From: Pseudomonas inefficax
GTDB lineage: Bacteria > Pseudomonadota > Gammaproteobacteria > Pseudomonadales > Pseudomonadaceae
NCBI RefSeq assembly: GCF_900277125.1
Contig: NZ_OPYN01000057.1
Coordinates: 1-46,221 of the forward strand
Reading direction: 5' to 3'
DNA length: 46,221 nt
In this document: positions 1-10,740 of the stretch, in pieces
Numbering within the stretch: the first letter of the stretch is position 1
Layout: each line of letters opens with the position of its first letter
The notes under the pieces: model-generated
What the model was told of the DNA's origin: nothing
The model's input: the letters and a program-made list of their open reading frames with translations, nothing else
Database searches by the model: none
Position numbers and translations under genes: made by a program

Positions 1-453
1 TGCGACCAGAAAGTCGGCCTGGACTACTACCGCCTCACGGCAGACCGACGCCTGCTGTTCGGCGGCGCCTGCCACTATTCCGGCCGCGACTCCAAGGACA
101 TTGCGGGCTACATGCGGCCCCAGGTATTGAAGGTGTTCCCGCAACTGGGCAACGTGCGTATCGACTACCAGTGGGGTGGCATGATCGCCATTACCGTCAA
201 CCGCTTTCCCCAGGTCGGGCGCCTCAGCCAGCACCCCAATGTGTACTATGCCCAGGGCTATTCCGGGCATGGGCTGAACGTGACGCACTGGACGGCGAAA
301 CTGCTGGCCGAAAGCATCGCGCTCGGCCACAGCAAGGGGCTGGACGTGTTCAGCGCCGTGCCACACCTGACCTTCCCCGGCGGCAAGGCACTGCGCTCGC
401 CACTGCTGGCACTGGGGATGTTGTGGTATCGATTGCGGGAGGTGCTGGGGTGA
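1..453 (+). CDS. FAD-dependent oxidoreductase, PuuB/OrdL type (3' part only)
   Basis: The reading frame is open from the first base of the window and ends in TGA, so only about 150 C-terminal residues are present. They have the C-terminal look of D-amino-acid-oxidase-fold flavoproteins. A GGMIAIT…FPQVGRL stretch is followed by the glycine-rich segment YYAQGYSGHG, which in this family helps bind FAD, and then by a helix (WTAKLLAESI). Relatives oxidise gamma-glutamylputrescine or other amines and amino acids. The exact substrate cannot be told from the C-terminus. It converges with the glycosyltransferase gene that follows. Family assignment is fairly sure, substrate is not. Confidence 0.75.
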   Translation, partial: CDQKVGLDYYRLTADRRLLFGGACHYSGRDSKDIAGYMRPQVLKVFPQLGNVRIDYQWGGMIAITVNRFPQVGRLSQHPNVYYAQGYSGHGLNVTHWTAKLLAESIALGHSKGLDVFSAVPHLTFPGGKALRSPLLALGMLWYRLREVLG

Positions 454-472
454 GTTCGCCGGGAGCTTTGCG

Positions 473-713
473 GCGCCGGTGAGACCGAGCGCCGCCCGCG
501 CGGCGCTTCGCAGCACAAGGCTGCTCCTACATCTGTTTCGGGCCAATAACGCCTGCACCAACGCGCGCGACCGCCTTGTTTGTCCAACACGATATCGAGG
601 TGGACGCCAAGGGCGCGCGCGCCTTTGCCTCAGGAATAACTGGCCAGAAACAGATGTAGGAGCAGCCTTGTGCTGCGAAGCGCCGCGCGGGCGGCGCTCG
701 ATCTCACAGGCGC
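473..713. repeat. REP doublet 1, with unusually long 73-bp inverted arms and a 95-bp spacer
   Basis: Positions 473–545 and 641–713 are inverted copies of each other over about 73 bp with roughly 3–4 mismatches. Each arm contains a REP-like core (GTAGGAGCAGCCTTGTGCTG) plus extra GC-rich sequence. The other doublets in the window have arms of about 25–48 bp. The right arm overlaps the stop codon of the leftward glycosyltransferase gene. No gene is visible in the 250-base gap; the 95-bp spacer has no convincing reading frame. A transcript from either side could fold into a very stable stem, so it may act as a two-way terminator. Confidence 0.85.
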
Positions 714-1894
714 TGCACATACTGCGTCGGACCCTCAGCCGCCCCTCCGGTTTGCCGACAGGCACTGTACAGATACCCCTCGAACTGCTCGACAATCGCC
801 GGCCAGCCCTGGTGGCTGGCGTGCTTTCGCGCATTCAGGCGCACCCGCCGTAACGTTTCTTCTTCCTCCAGCAACCAGCAGGCTGCATCGATGAACGCTG
901 CCTGATCCCCCGGCATGGCCAGTGCGCCGCTATGACCATGGCGAAGGTGCTGCGCAGCGGCTGCCTCGTCATATGCGACCACCGCCAACCCCGAGGCCAT
1001 GGCTTCGAGCACCACATTGCCAAAGGTTTCGGTCAGGCTCGGAAACAGGAACAGGTCACCGCTGGCGTAGTGTTCGGCCAGTACCTCGCCACGCTGGGCG
1101 CCACAGAACACGGCATCCGGTAGCTGTTGTTGGAGGGAGGCACGCTGTGGGCCGTCCCCCACGACGATCAAGCGCAGGCGTTTGCGAGGAAAAGTCTTCT
1201 GCAGGGCCTGCAGGCTTGGACGCAGCAAACCCAGGTTCTTTTCCGCCGCAAGCCGCCCGACATGCAAGACGGCGATGTCATCCGGCCCAAGCCCCCAGCT
1301 TTTCCGTAATGCCGGGCTGCGCCGGGCTGGGTTGAACAGGCAGGCATCGACCCCTCGGGCCAATAGCTCCAGGCGTTCGAAGCCACGGCGTTCAAGCTCC
1401 AGGCGCTGGCTGAGGCTGGGAACCAGGGTGATTGCCGTGCGCCGATGGAACCAGCGCAGGTAGTGGGTGAGCAGGCGCGTCAGCAGGCCCAGCCCGTACT
1501 GGCCGGAGTACTGCGGGAAGTTGGTGTGGAAGCCGCTGACCACCGCTACCCCCAGGCGGCGGGCCGCGCGCAGTGCGCTGAGCCCAAGCGGCCCCTCGGT
1601 GGCAATGTACAGCACATCCGGGCGCTGCCGACGCCAGCGACGCAACAGCTTGTGCATCGACACCTCGCCCCACTGCAAGCCCGGGTAGCCAGGCAATGGC
1701 CAGCCACGGCACAGCATCAGGTTCGGGTCGTTGTGCAGCGGTGCTTCACCGGCCTGGCGCGGGCGCACCACTTCAATCTCATGGCCGCGTTGGCGCAACC
1801 CTTCGCTGAGCCGGCCAAGGGTGTTGGCCACGCCGTTGATCTCGGGCGGGAAGGTTTCGCTGACCAGGGTAATGCGTAGGGCGGGTGTATTCAT
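704..1894 (-). CDS. Glycosyltransferase, GT4 family (group 1)
   Basis: A 396-residue protein with the two-lobe GT-B layout. The N-terminus (LVSETFPPEINGVANTLGRL) is the acceptor-domain start seen in MgtA/PimB-like enzymes. The C-terminal lobe has HVGRLAAEKNL, VVGDGP and the ExxxxxxxE nucleotide-sugar motif in TETFGNVVLEAMASG. Such enzymes move a hexose from a nucleotide sugar to a lipid or glycan on the cytoplasmic face of the membrane. Donor and acceptor cannot be read from the sequence. It starts at ATG with only a weak ribosome site. It stands alone, diverging from the chemoreceptor gene and converging on the oxidoreductase gene. Confidence 0.85.
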   Translation of the reverse strand: MNTPALRITLVSETFPPEINGVANTLGRLSEGLRQRGHEIEVVRPRQAGEAPLHNDPNLMLCRGWPLPGYPGLQWGEVSMHKLLRRWRRQRPDVLYIATEGPLGLSALRAARRLGVAVVSGFHTNFPQYSGQYGLGLLTRLLTHYLRWFHRRTAITLVPSLSQRLELERRGFERLELLARGVDACLFNPARRSPALRKSWGLGPDDIAVLHVGRLAAEKNLGLLRPSLQALQKTFPRKRLRLIVVGDGPQRASLQQQLPDAVFCGAQRGEVLAEHYASGDLFLFPSLTETFGNVVLEAMASGLAVVAYDEAAAAQHLRHGHSGALAMPGDQAAFIDAACWLLEEEETLRRVRLNARKHASHQGWPAIVEQFEGYLYSACRQTGGAAEGPTQYVQRL

Positions 1895-2005
1895 GACAAA
1901 AAGTGTCCGCCTGCTGGATTGCGTCGATGTGACTGAAATGTGACATACAAATGACGCCTGATCGCCGACGCTTTTGGCCTTGTGAATTTTTCCTTGTACG
2001 GGTGC

Positions 2006-2032
2006 TCAAGAGGGGGCACCGGCAGCCGATGA
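2006..2032 (+). promoter_or_regulatory. Sigma-28 (FliA) promoter for the chemoreceptor gene
   Basis: TCAA, 15 bases, then GCCGATGA matches the flagellar/chemotaxis sigma factor consensus (TAAA-N15-GCCGATAA) with two differences. It lies about 35 bases upstream of the chemoreceptor start and in the right orientation. This promoter class usually drives receptor and che genes. Prediction from pattern only. Confidence 0.6.
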
Positions 2033-2067
2033 AGATGCATCAGACGATGCGCTCCAGGAGAGCGGTG

Positions 2068-3384
2068 ATGTTCAACAACAAGCTCAAGCAAGAAATCCGG
2101 CAGTTGCGCGAAGACCTGATGTCCATCGAACAGGTCAAGAGTAGCCTCGACAGCGAGATGCTGGTGCTGCAACTCGACCCCCAGGGGCGGATCGAGATGG
2201 TCAACGGCAACTTCGAGAGCGAGATGCTCTACCGTGCCGAACAGTTGCTTGGGCGCAACATCGAGGACATCGTCCCCGCCCATGTGAAGACGCTGGATTT
2301 CTACCAGCGCATGAAAGGCGCAATCAGCCGCGGTGAACACCTGAACGGTGCATTCCGCCTGCTGCGCGGCAATGGTCAGGAGGCCTGGTTACGGTCCATC
2401 CTGCAGCCAGTCAAGAACAGCGAGGGGCGCATCAAGTATTTCACGCTGCATTCCAGCGACCTTACCCGCACCATCGAGACCTCCCGCGAGCACGAAAGCC
2501 TGATCAAGGCGCTGATGCGCTCCACCGCCGTGATCGAATTCGCCCTGGATGGCACCGTGCTCACCGCCAACGAACGCTTCCTGGCTACCCTCGGTTACCG
2601 CCTGGAGCAGATCCGTGGCAAGCATCACCGTATGTTCTGCGAGCCGGAGGAGGCCAACTCGGCCGGCTACCAGGCATTCTGGGACAAGCTGCGCCGTGGC
2701 GAGTTCGTTGCCGAACGCTTCAAGCGTATCGATGCCCATGGCCGGGTGGTCTGGCTGGAGGCTTCGTACAACCCCATCTTCGATGCCCATGACGTGCTGT
2801 ACAAGGTGGTCAAGTTCGCCACCGTCATCACCGACCAGGTCAACCAGGAACTTGCGGTGGCCGAAGCGGCAGATGTCGCCTACAACACCTCGCTGGGTAC
2901 CGATGCCAGCGCTCGCAAGGCCACTGATGTGGTTACCCAGAGTGTCAGCGTGATGCGCGGGCTGGAAGCTTCGATGCAAGAGGCGGCAGAGGGCATCCAG
3001 GCGCTGGATACCCAGTCGCGGGTGATCGGTTCGATCATCAAGACCATCAGCGACATTGCCGGGCAGACCAACCTGCTGGCGCTGAACGCGGCCATCGAAG
3101 CGGCCCGCGCCGGCGAGCAGGGGCGTGGGTTTGCCGTGGTTGCCGATGAAGTGCGCCAATTGGCCTCGCGTACCAGCACCGCCACCGAAGAAATCGCCCG
3201 GGTGGTGCAGCAGAACGAACAACTGGCCCAGGCAGCTGTGGCGATCATCGACACCAGCAAGCGTCAGGCCGAGCAGGGGCTGGCACTGGCGGACGAGACA
3301 GGGAGCGTGATTGTCGAGATCCAGGACGGGGCGAAGCGGGTGGTGGATGTGGTGGGGCAGTTTTCCAGCCGGTTGGGGCAGTAG
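2068..3384 (+). CDS. Soluble PAS-PAS methyl-accepting chemotaxis protein (Aer-2/BdlA-like)
   Basis: A 438-residue receptor without any membrane segment. Residues about 20–130 and 135–250 are two PAS domains; the second has a typical core ([23 protein letters not shown]). The rest is a chemoreceptor signalling domain with the conserved hairpin tip ([36 protein letters not shown]). No HAMP segment is seen and the signalling helices are short, as in BdlA, the Pseudomonas biofilm-dispersion receptor. It would signal to CheA/CheW from the cytoplasm, perhaps sensing redox or oxygen through heme or flavin. The start at 2068 is chosen because AGGAG lies 7 bases upstream; an in-frame ATG at 1951 lacks one and lies before the sigma-28 promoter. 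Confidence 0.85.
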   Translation: MFNNKLKQEIRQLREDLMSIEQVKSSLDSEMLVLQLDPQGRIEMVNGNFESEMLYRAEQLLGRNIEDIVPAHVKTLDFYQRMKGAISRGEHLNGAFRLLRGNGQEAWLRSILQPVKNSEGRIKYFTLHSSDLTRTIETSREHESLIKALMRSTAVIEFALDGTVLTANERFLATLGYRLEQIRGKHHRMFCEPEEANSAGYQAFWDKLRRGEFVAERFKRIDAHGRVVWLEASYNPIFDAHDVLYKVVKFATVITDQVNQELAVAEAADVAYNTSLGTDASARKATDVVTQSVSVMRGLEASMQEAAEGIQALDTQSRVIGSIIKTISDIAGQTNLLALNAAIEAARAGEQGRGFAVVADEVRQLASRTSTATEEIARVVQQNEQLAQAAVAIIDTSKRQAEQGLALADETGSVIVEIQDGAKRVVDVVGQFSSRLGQ

Positions 3385-3412
3385 GACCAAGACCAGACAC
3401 AGTCTGCTTTTT

Positions 3413-3530
3413 TGTAGGAGCGGCCTTGTGTCGCGAAAGGGCCGCAAAGCGGCCCCAGCAATTTGTGCATTAGTGCTGATATCCTGGGGCCGCTCTGCGG
3501 CCCTTTCGCGACACAAGGCCGCTCCCACAG
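3413..3530. repeat. REP doublet 2 (CCTTGTGTCGCG family)
   Basis: Two inverted units, 3413–3458 and 3485–3530, each with the core GGAGCGGCCTTGTGTCGCGA and a GGGGCCGC…GCGGCCC hairpin. They lie between the convergent chemoreceptor and cysZ genes and could end both transcripts. Confidence 0.9.
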
Positions 3531-3555
3531 AAGGCCGCGCAAGGTCCGAGAGTGA

Positions 3556-4284
3556 TCAGTTGCGCTCCCGCACCCAGAACAACGTGGCCCCGGCCACCGC
3601 CGCCGGCATCATCAGCACGTTCACCAGCGGTATCATCAACGCCAGGTAGGTAATCCCGCCAAAGCCCAGCGACTGCCAGCGCTTCTGGCGCAGCCAGGCG
3701 AGCATGTCCTGCCAGCTCATCTTGTTGTTGTCCGCCGGGTAGTCGATGTACTGGATAGCCATCATCCATACACCGAAGATCAGCCATAGCGGCGCCGCCA
3801 CCACGTTGACCACCGGGATCAGCGACAGGATGAACAGGCCGATGGCCCGCGGCAGGAAGTAGCCCAGCTTGCGCATTTCACGGCCGAAGGTACGTGGCAC
3901 CATGGCCATCAGTTCGCCCCAGCTGAACGCCGGGAAGTTGTCCTGGCCACGCACCACCACCTCGACCTTTTCCGCCAGAAAGCCATTGAACGGCGCGGCT
4001 ATGATGTTGGCCACCAGGGTGAAGGTGAAGAACACCATCAGCACCACCAGGGCGACGAACAGCGGCCACAGGATGTAGGTGAGGAAGCTCAGCCAGCTCG
4101 GCAAGCTCGGCATGAGGGCGTCCACCCACAGGCTGAACTGATGCCCGGCGAAGTAGATCAGGCCGCCGAACAGCAGCAGGTTGACCGCCAGTGGCAGCAG
4201 CACGAACAACCGCAGGTTCGGGCTCAGCACCAGTTTCAGGCCTTCGCGCAGGTACTGGGGGCCAGAGAGTACAGGGGCTTGCAT
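3556..4284 (-). CDS. cysZ: CysZ-type sulfate transporter
   Basis: A 242-residue inner-membrane protein (E. coli CysZ is about 250). It opens with [34 protein letters not shown], typical of the EI24/CysZ family. Four or more hydrophobic stretches follow, with a conserved central [18 protein letters not shown] segment. CysZ brings sulfate into the cell for cysteine synthesis. The start at 4284 is chosen because GGAG precedes it; a longer frame to 4527 gives an arginine-rich non-homologous head. It diverges from trxB. Thioredoxin supplies electrons to the assimilatory sulfate-reduction enzyme, so the two neighbours could be linked in function. That link is inference. Confidence 0.9.
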   Translation of the reverse strand: MQAPVLSGPQYLREGLKLVLSPNLRLFVLLPLAVNLLLFGGLIYFAGHQFSLWVDALMPSLPSWLSFLTYILWPLFVALVVLMVFFTFTLVANIIAAPFNGFLAEKVEVVVRGQDNFPAFSWGELMAMVPRTFGREMRKLGYFLPRAIGLFILSLIPVVNVVAAPLWLIFGVWMMAIQYIDYPADNNKMSWQDMLAWLRQKRWQSLGFGGITYLALMIPLVNVLMMPAAVAGATLFWVRERN

Positions 4285-5575
<1,291 letters not shown>

Positions 5576-5586
5576 TCCGAGAACGC

Positions 5587-5691
5587 CGGGGCTGCTTTGC
5601 AGCCCATTCGCAGCACAAGGCTGCTCCTACAGGGCGTACGTAACCCTTTGTAGGAGCAGCCTTGTGCTGCGAATGGGGCGCAAAGCGCCCC
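5587..5691. repeat. REP doublet 3 (CCTTGTGCTGCG variant)
   Basis: Inverted units at 5587–5631 and 5650–5691 share GTAGGAGCAGCCTTGTGCTG, the same variant core as doublet 1. They lie just after trxB and before the trxB/nadC terminator. Confidence 0.9.
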
Positions 5692-5693
5692 CC

Positions 5694-5724
5694 AAAAAAA
5701 CCGGCTCAAATGGCCGGTTTTTTT
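5694..5724. terminator. Two-way rho-independent terminator between trxB and nadC
   Basis: AAAAAAACCGGC, a 7-base loop, and GCCGGTTTTTTT form a perfect stem. The T tract on one strand and the A tract on the other make it usable in both directions, which suits the convergent genes on either side. Confidence 0.9.
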
Positions 5725-5739
5725 GTGCTCGCAATCAGC

Positions 5740-6603
<864 letters not shown>

Positions 6604-6830
6604 CTAGATGCCGGCGATTATAGGGCAGGGGGCCGGTGTGTACAGTCGCCTTGGCGATGACCTTTGGTCGGCCGGTGTGAGCAAGCGGGGTAAATCAAGG
6701 TCATTAGCCAGCCAGTGAAACGGCGCTGGCAGCTGTGCGGGTTTTTACCGATAATGGTGACCAGTATTTGGCGTCATGACTTTGACGATCTTCAGCCCTT
6801 TCGGGCGAGACACCCTGCAAGGAGTACGGG

Positions 6831-8978
6831 ATGCAAAAAGAAGGCAAGGTGGTGGCCTTGGCGGCAGCCATCGATCGAGGCGGGCGTGCGCCTCTGCCTT
6901 GCCTTCCGGTGTTGCTCCTGCAGGTGCGCGACAAGGCCGCCTTGCAGTTGCGTCAGGGCTTGCAGGGCTTGTTCGACAACGCCGACGACACCCTCTTCGA
7001 GATGGCCGACAAGGCCTTCGACCGCGCTGACCAGAACCTGTATTTCGAGGCCATGCGCGACCTGCGCCTGAAGCGCAAGAGTATCGAGCGCGGTTTTCTC
7101 GACACGTTCCATGATGCCTTTGCCCGTATCGGCCAGGTCGACCTGCTGGCGCACTTGGTCGAGCCGGGCAACCTGCGCAGCAAGGCCCAAGTGGAAAGGG
7201 CCGCCGCGATCGAAGGCATGGTCGCGCGGGTGCTGTCACGAGACGGCATTGCCCTGCAGCAATTGGGCCTGCGCTTGCAGGTACTGCTCGACCGCCCCCT
7301 GCAGGAGCAGCACAACCCGTTGGGGCCCGCGGCGCTGTGCGGTTACTTCCTCGACGCTGGCCGCAACCTTGGGGTTGGCCTGCGGGTCAAGCTGGTCCTG
7401 CTCAAACTGTTCGAGCGCTATGTGTTGCGCGATGCCGACGTGATCTATGGTGAAGCCAACCAGTTGCTGGCCGCCGCTGGCGTGCTGCCCGAGTTGCCCT
7501 CGGCACCGCGCCGACGTGCCGAAGACCGGCGAATGAGTGCACGATGTGGGCCGGCGAACCTGGGGCACGAGGTGGGCGCGGACGCGGCAGGGCAGGCTTT
7601 CTTTGCCTCGTTGCAAACACTGCTGGCCCCGATGCGTGGGCAGTTCGCGCCTCGTTTGCAGGCGGTGGCCGCTGCCCAGCCAATCAGCACCGCCGACCTG
7701 TTGCGCCTGCTTTCGCATTTGCAGCATTACGTGCCCGCTACCCATGAGGTCGACGATTTCGAGCTTGGTCAGCAGCTTGAACAATTGCTGTTGCGGGTCA
7801 GCGTGCGCAGCGGCACACGACGGCGCATCGACGTGGCTGATGAGGACATGATCAACCTGGTTGGTCTGCTGTTCGCCTTCATCCAGGGCGACGACAACCT
7901 GCCGGACAGCCTGCGTGCGCTGATCGGGCGTCTGCATATTCCGCTGCTGAAAGTGGCCCTGCTGGACAAGGGGCTGTTCAGTCGTGCCAGCCACCCGGCC
8001 CGCCGGCTGCTCAACGAGATTGCTGGTGCGGCAATTGGTTGGGAATGTGGCGGCGACGGCATGCGCGACAGCCTGCACCTGCGGGTGGAGCGTATCGTCC
8101 AGCGCCTGCTCAATGATTTTGCCGAAGATGCCAGCCTGTTCGCTGAACTGCTCGAAGACTTCCTCGCTTTCAACCAGGACGAGCGGCGGCGCAACGAGCT
8201 ACTTGAACAACGCACCCGCGACGCGGAGGAAGGGCGTGCCCGAACCCTGCAGGCCCGGCAGCAGGTGCAGCACGTACTCAACCAGCGCCTGCGCGGCCGG
8301 TTATTGCCGCAGGTGGTGGTACAGATGCTGGTGCAGGCCTGGAGCCAGGTACTGCTGCTGGCCTGGCTCAAGCAGGGTGAGGCATCCCAGGCCTGGCGGG
8401 ACGCCTTGCAGACGATGGACACGCTGCTGGCCAGCATCACTCCGCCGCATGAGCCGCATGCCTTGCTGCAGCAGGTGCCGGGCCTGCTCAAGGCACTGCG
8501 CCATGGCCTTGCCAGCGTGGCCCTGGACTCGGCAGCGACCCGCGAATTCTTCCTGCAACTGGAGCAGTTGCACCTGCGTGCCTGCGCAGGTGAAGCGATG
8601 CAGTCCGGTGGTGAGGGCCAGCCCCTGAGCGAGGTGCTGGTGGCCGAGGACATCGTCCTGGCGATTGCCGAAGAACCCGCTTGTGCCCCGTTGCAGTTTG
8701 CCGACGGGCAGGCTACGGCCGTGCGCCAGGTGCAGCGCCTGCGTATCGGTACCTGGGTCGAGGTGCTGGATGAGGACGAGCCGCTGCGCTGCAAACTGGT
8801 GGCGCGCATCGACAGCAGCGACCGGCTGGTGTTCGCCAACCGCACCGGCATGAAAGTGCGCGAATGGAACGGTGCCAGCCTGGCCTTGGCACTGCACCGG
8901 GGCGATGTGCGGGTGCTGGATGATGGGCTGCTGTTCGAGCGAGCGCTTGAGGCGGTGCTCGACGGGCTGCGGCGGTAG
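6831..8978 (+). CDS. DUF1631 family protein
   Basis: A 715-residue, mostly helical and probably cytoplasmic protein, with no signal peptide or clear membrane segment. It resembles the DUF1631 family, sometimes mislabelled thymidine phosphorylase. The N-terminal third has repeated short helices (LQGLFDNADDTLFEMADKAF). A charged coiled-coil-like segment lies near residues 440–480 (DERRRNELLEQRTRDAEEGR). The last about 95 residues look like a small beta-barrel (IGTWVEVLDEDEPLRCKLVARI…LVFANRTGMKVREW), recalling PilZ-like or Tudor-like folds. AAGGAG six bases upstream supports the start. The function is not known. The nadC–DUF1631–ampD–ampE order is conserved in Pseudomonas. Confidence 0.85.
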   Translation: MQKEGKVVALAAAIDRGGRAPLPCLPVLLLQVRDKAALQLRQGLQGLFDNADDTLFEMADKAFDRADQNLYFEAMRDLRLKRKSIERGFLDTFHDAFARIGQVDLLAHLVEPGNLRSKAQVERAAAIEGMVARVLSRDGIALQQLGLRLQVLLDRPLQEQHNPLGPAALCGYFLDAGRNLGVGLRVKLVLLKLFERYVLRDADVIYGEANQLLAAAGVLPELPSAPRRRAEDRRMSARCGPANLGHEVGADAAGQAFFASLQTLLAPMRGQFAPRLQAVAAAQPISTADLLRLLSHLQHYVPATHEVDDFELGQQLEQLLLRVSVRSGTRRRIDVADEDMINLVGLLFAFIQGDDNLPDSLRALIGRLHIPLLKVALLDKGLFSRASHPARRLLNEIAGAAIGWECGGDGMRDSLHLRVERIVQRLLNDFAEDASLFAELLEDFLAFNQDERRRNELLEQRTRDAEEGRARTLQARQQVQHVLNQRLRGRLLPQVVVQMLVQAWSQVLLLAWLKQGEASQAWRDALQTMDTLLASITPPHEPHALLQQVPGLLKALRHGLASVALDSAATREFFLQLEQLHLRACAGEAMQSGGEGQPLSEVLVAEDIVLAIAEEPACAPLQFADGQATAVRQVQRLRIGTWVEVLDEDEPLRCKLVARIDSSDRLVFANRTGMKVREWNGASLALALHRGDVRVLDDGLLFERALEAVLDGLRR

Positions 8979-9017
8979 GCACAACTGTCTTGCGCAATCT
9001 GAAGCTGGCACGATCTC

Positions 9018-9103
9018 TGTGGGAGCGGGCGTGCCCGCGAAACAAGCGCCGCGGTGGATGGCACCGGCTGCGCCGGTGTTCGCGGGCACGCCCGCTCCCA
9101 CAG
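9018..9103. repeat. REP doublet 4 (GCGTGCCCGC family)
   Basis: TGTGGGAGCGGGCGTGCCCG at 9018 and its inverse ending at 9103 flank a 37-base middle that has its own CACCGGC/GCCGGTG hairpin. It lies between the DUF1631 gene and ampD, which run in the same direction. Confidence 0.9.
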
Positions 9104-9184
9104 CATTACAATCATTCACATGCAAACGGCATTGGCCACAGGGCATACTGATGCTCTGTTCACGGCGTTTTCAGGATCTGCCCC

Positions 9185-9757
9185 ATGCAATTGGACCGTG
9201 CCACTGGCTGGTTCCACGGAATCGGAATCACCCACTGCCCCTCGCCGAACTTCAATGCCCGCCCCGAAGGCGAATCGATTTCCCTGCTGGTGATCCACAA
9301 CATCAGCCTGCCGCCTGCCTGCTTCGGCACCGGCAAGGTCCAGCAGTTCTTCCAGAACCGCCTGGACCCCAATGAACACCCATATTTTGCCAGCATCAAC
9401 CACCTGACCGTGTCAGCGCACCTGTTCGTCGAGCGTGACGGTGCGGTGACCCAGTTCGTGTCGTTGCTCGACCGCGCCTGGCACGCCGGTGTGTCGTGCT
9501 TCGACGGGCGTGAAGGCTGTAACGATTTCTCCATCGGTATCGAACTGGAAGGCACCGACGACCTGCCTTATACCGATGCCCAGTACGCGGTGCTGGAGCA
9601 ACTTACCCGGCACATCCAAGGTGCCTGGCCGGCCATCGACCTGGGCCGCATACAGGGCCATAGCGACATAGCGCCACAGCGCAAGACCGACCCCGGCCCG
9701 GCCTTCGACTGGCCGCGCTACCGACAGGCGCTGCAGCAGAACGAGGACAAGGCATGA
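9185..9757 (+). CDS. ampD: 1,6-anhydro-N-acetylmuramyl-L-alanine amidase AmpD
   Basis: A 190-residue cytoplasmic zinc amidase that cuts the peptide from anhydro-muropeptides during cell-wall recycling. Loss of AmpD raises AmpC beta-lactamase through AmpR in many Gram-negatives. The zinc ligands expected from the Citrobacter enzyme (His34, His154, Asp164) match His38 (LLVIHNIS), His159 (IQGHSDIAP) and Asp169 (RKTDPGPAF). Glu120 and Lys167 match the catalytic pair. Length is normal and there is no signal peptide, which separates it from the periplasmic AmpDh proteins. Its stop overlaps the ampE start by four bases (ATGA). Confidence 0.96.
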   Translation: MQLDRATGWFHGIGITHCPSPNFNARPEGESISLLVIHNISLPPACFGTGKVQQFFQNRLDPNEHPYFASINHLTVSAHLFVERDGAVTQFVSLLDRAWHAGVSCFDGREGCNDFSIGIELEGTDDLPYTDAQYAVLEQLTRHIQGAWPAIDLGRIQGHSDIAPQRKTDPGPAFDWPRYRQALQQNEDKA

Positions 9758-10584
9758 GTTTTCTGGTGTTGTTGCTGGCGCTGTGGGTCGAGAAGTTCTC
9801 GGCCTTGCGCCATCAAGTGCAGCGCGACGGGTTCTTCCTTGGCGAACTGGTACGCCTGGAGCGCAGCGGCAAGGTGCACCCGTGGTGGACGCTGGCCATC
9901 CTGGTATTGGCACCGGTAGTGCTGCTGGTGTTGCTGCTGCATGTGCTGGACCCGGTGGCGTATGGCTTGCTGGCGTTGCCGGTGCACCTGCTGGTGCTGA
10001 TCTACAGCCTGGGCCGCGGCGATGCCAAGGCATCGTTGGGGCCATTCCGCGATGCCTGGCGGCGTGGTGATGACCAAGCCGCGCTGCACGTGGCAGAGCG
10101 CGACCTGGGGCTGGTTGCCGACGAGCCGCACAGCCTGTTGGTGCGGGTACAGGGCAACCTGCTGTGGCAGGTGTACCAGGGCTTTTTCGCGGTGATCTTC
10201 TGGTACTTCGTGCTGGGCCCGGGGGCCGCCCTGGCCTATCGCCTGCTGGCACTGTGTGGCGAACACAGCAAGCAACCGACGTTGAATGCCCGTGCCGAGC
10301 AGCTGAGGCACATCATGGACTGGCTGCCTGTACGGGTGCTGGCCTTGAGTTTTGCCCTGGTAGGCAACTTCCTCGCGGTTACCCGGGTAATGCTGCACGA
10401 GGTGCTCAACTGGCACATCAGCGCCGCACACCTGGTGGCGCGGGTCGGGCGCATTGCCGATGATATTCCCGAGGAAGAAGACAGCCAGCGCGGACTGGGC
10501 CGGCTGGACAGCCTGTGGGAGTTGCTGCTGCGCTGTGCGGTGCTGTGGTATGCCGGGTTTGCGCTGTGGACGGTGCTGGTCTGA
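9754..10584 (+). CDS. ampE: AmpE inner-membrane protein
   Basis: A 276-residue membrane protein encoded with ampD and probably translated by coupling through the ATGA overlap. It starts MSFLVLLLALWVEKFS, as AmpE/CobD-like proteins do. Hydrophobic stretches lie near residues 45–90, 140–165, 190–210 and 255–275. AmpE is needed for AmpC regulation alongside AmpD in enterobacteria; its biochemical role is unsettled. The conserved AmpE segment FAVIFWYFVLGPGAALAYRL is present. Length is close to the E. coli protein (284). Confidence 0.93.
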   Translation: MSFLVLLLALWVEKFSALRHQVQRDGFFLGELVRLERSGKVHPWWTLAILVLAPVVLLVLLLHVLDPVAYGLLALPVHLLVLIYSLGRGDAKASLGPFRDAWRRGDDQAALHVAERDLGLVADEPHSLLVRVQGNLLWQVYQGFFAVIFWYFVLGPGAALAYRLLALCGEHSKQPTLNARAEQLRHIMDWLPVRVLALSFALVGNFLAVTRVMLHEVLNWHISAAHLVARVGRIADDIPEEEDSQRGLGRLDSLWELLLRCAVLWYAGFALWTVLV

Positions 10585-10601
10585 AGACTGACGCATTTTC
10601 A

Positions 10602-10719
10602 TTGTGGGAGCGGCCTTGTGTCGCGAAAGGGCCGCAAAGCGGCCCCAGCAATTCATGCGGTGGGGCTGAAAGCCCGGGGCTGCTGTGCAGCCCTTTCGCG
10701 ACACAAGGCCGCTCCCACA
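10602..10719. repeat. REP doublet 5 (CCTTGTGTCGCG family)
   Basis: Inverted units at 10602–10648 and 10674–10719 lie between the convergent ampE and tatD-type genes. The flanking hairpins differ slightly (GGCCGCAAAGCGGCCCC against GGGGCTGCTGTGCAGCCC), which points to independent drift of the two halves. Confidence 0.9.
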
Positions 10720-10740
10720 ACAATCGCGGTCACCTTGAAC

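Noticed and set aside
6727..6755. TGGCAG-N17-GATAAT as the promoter of the DUF1631 gene
   Set aside because: The -35 part is too poor to report as a feature.
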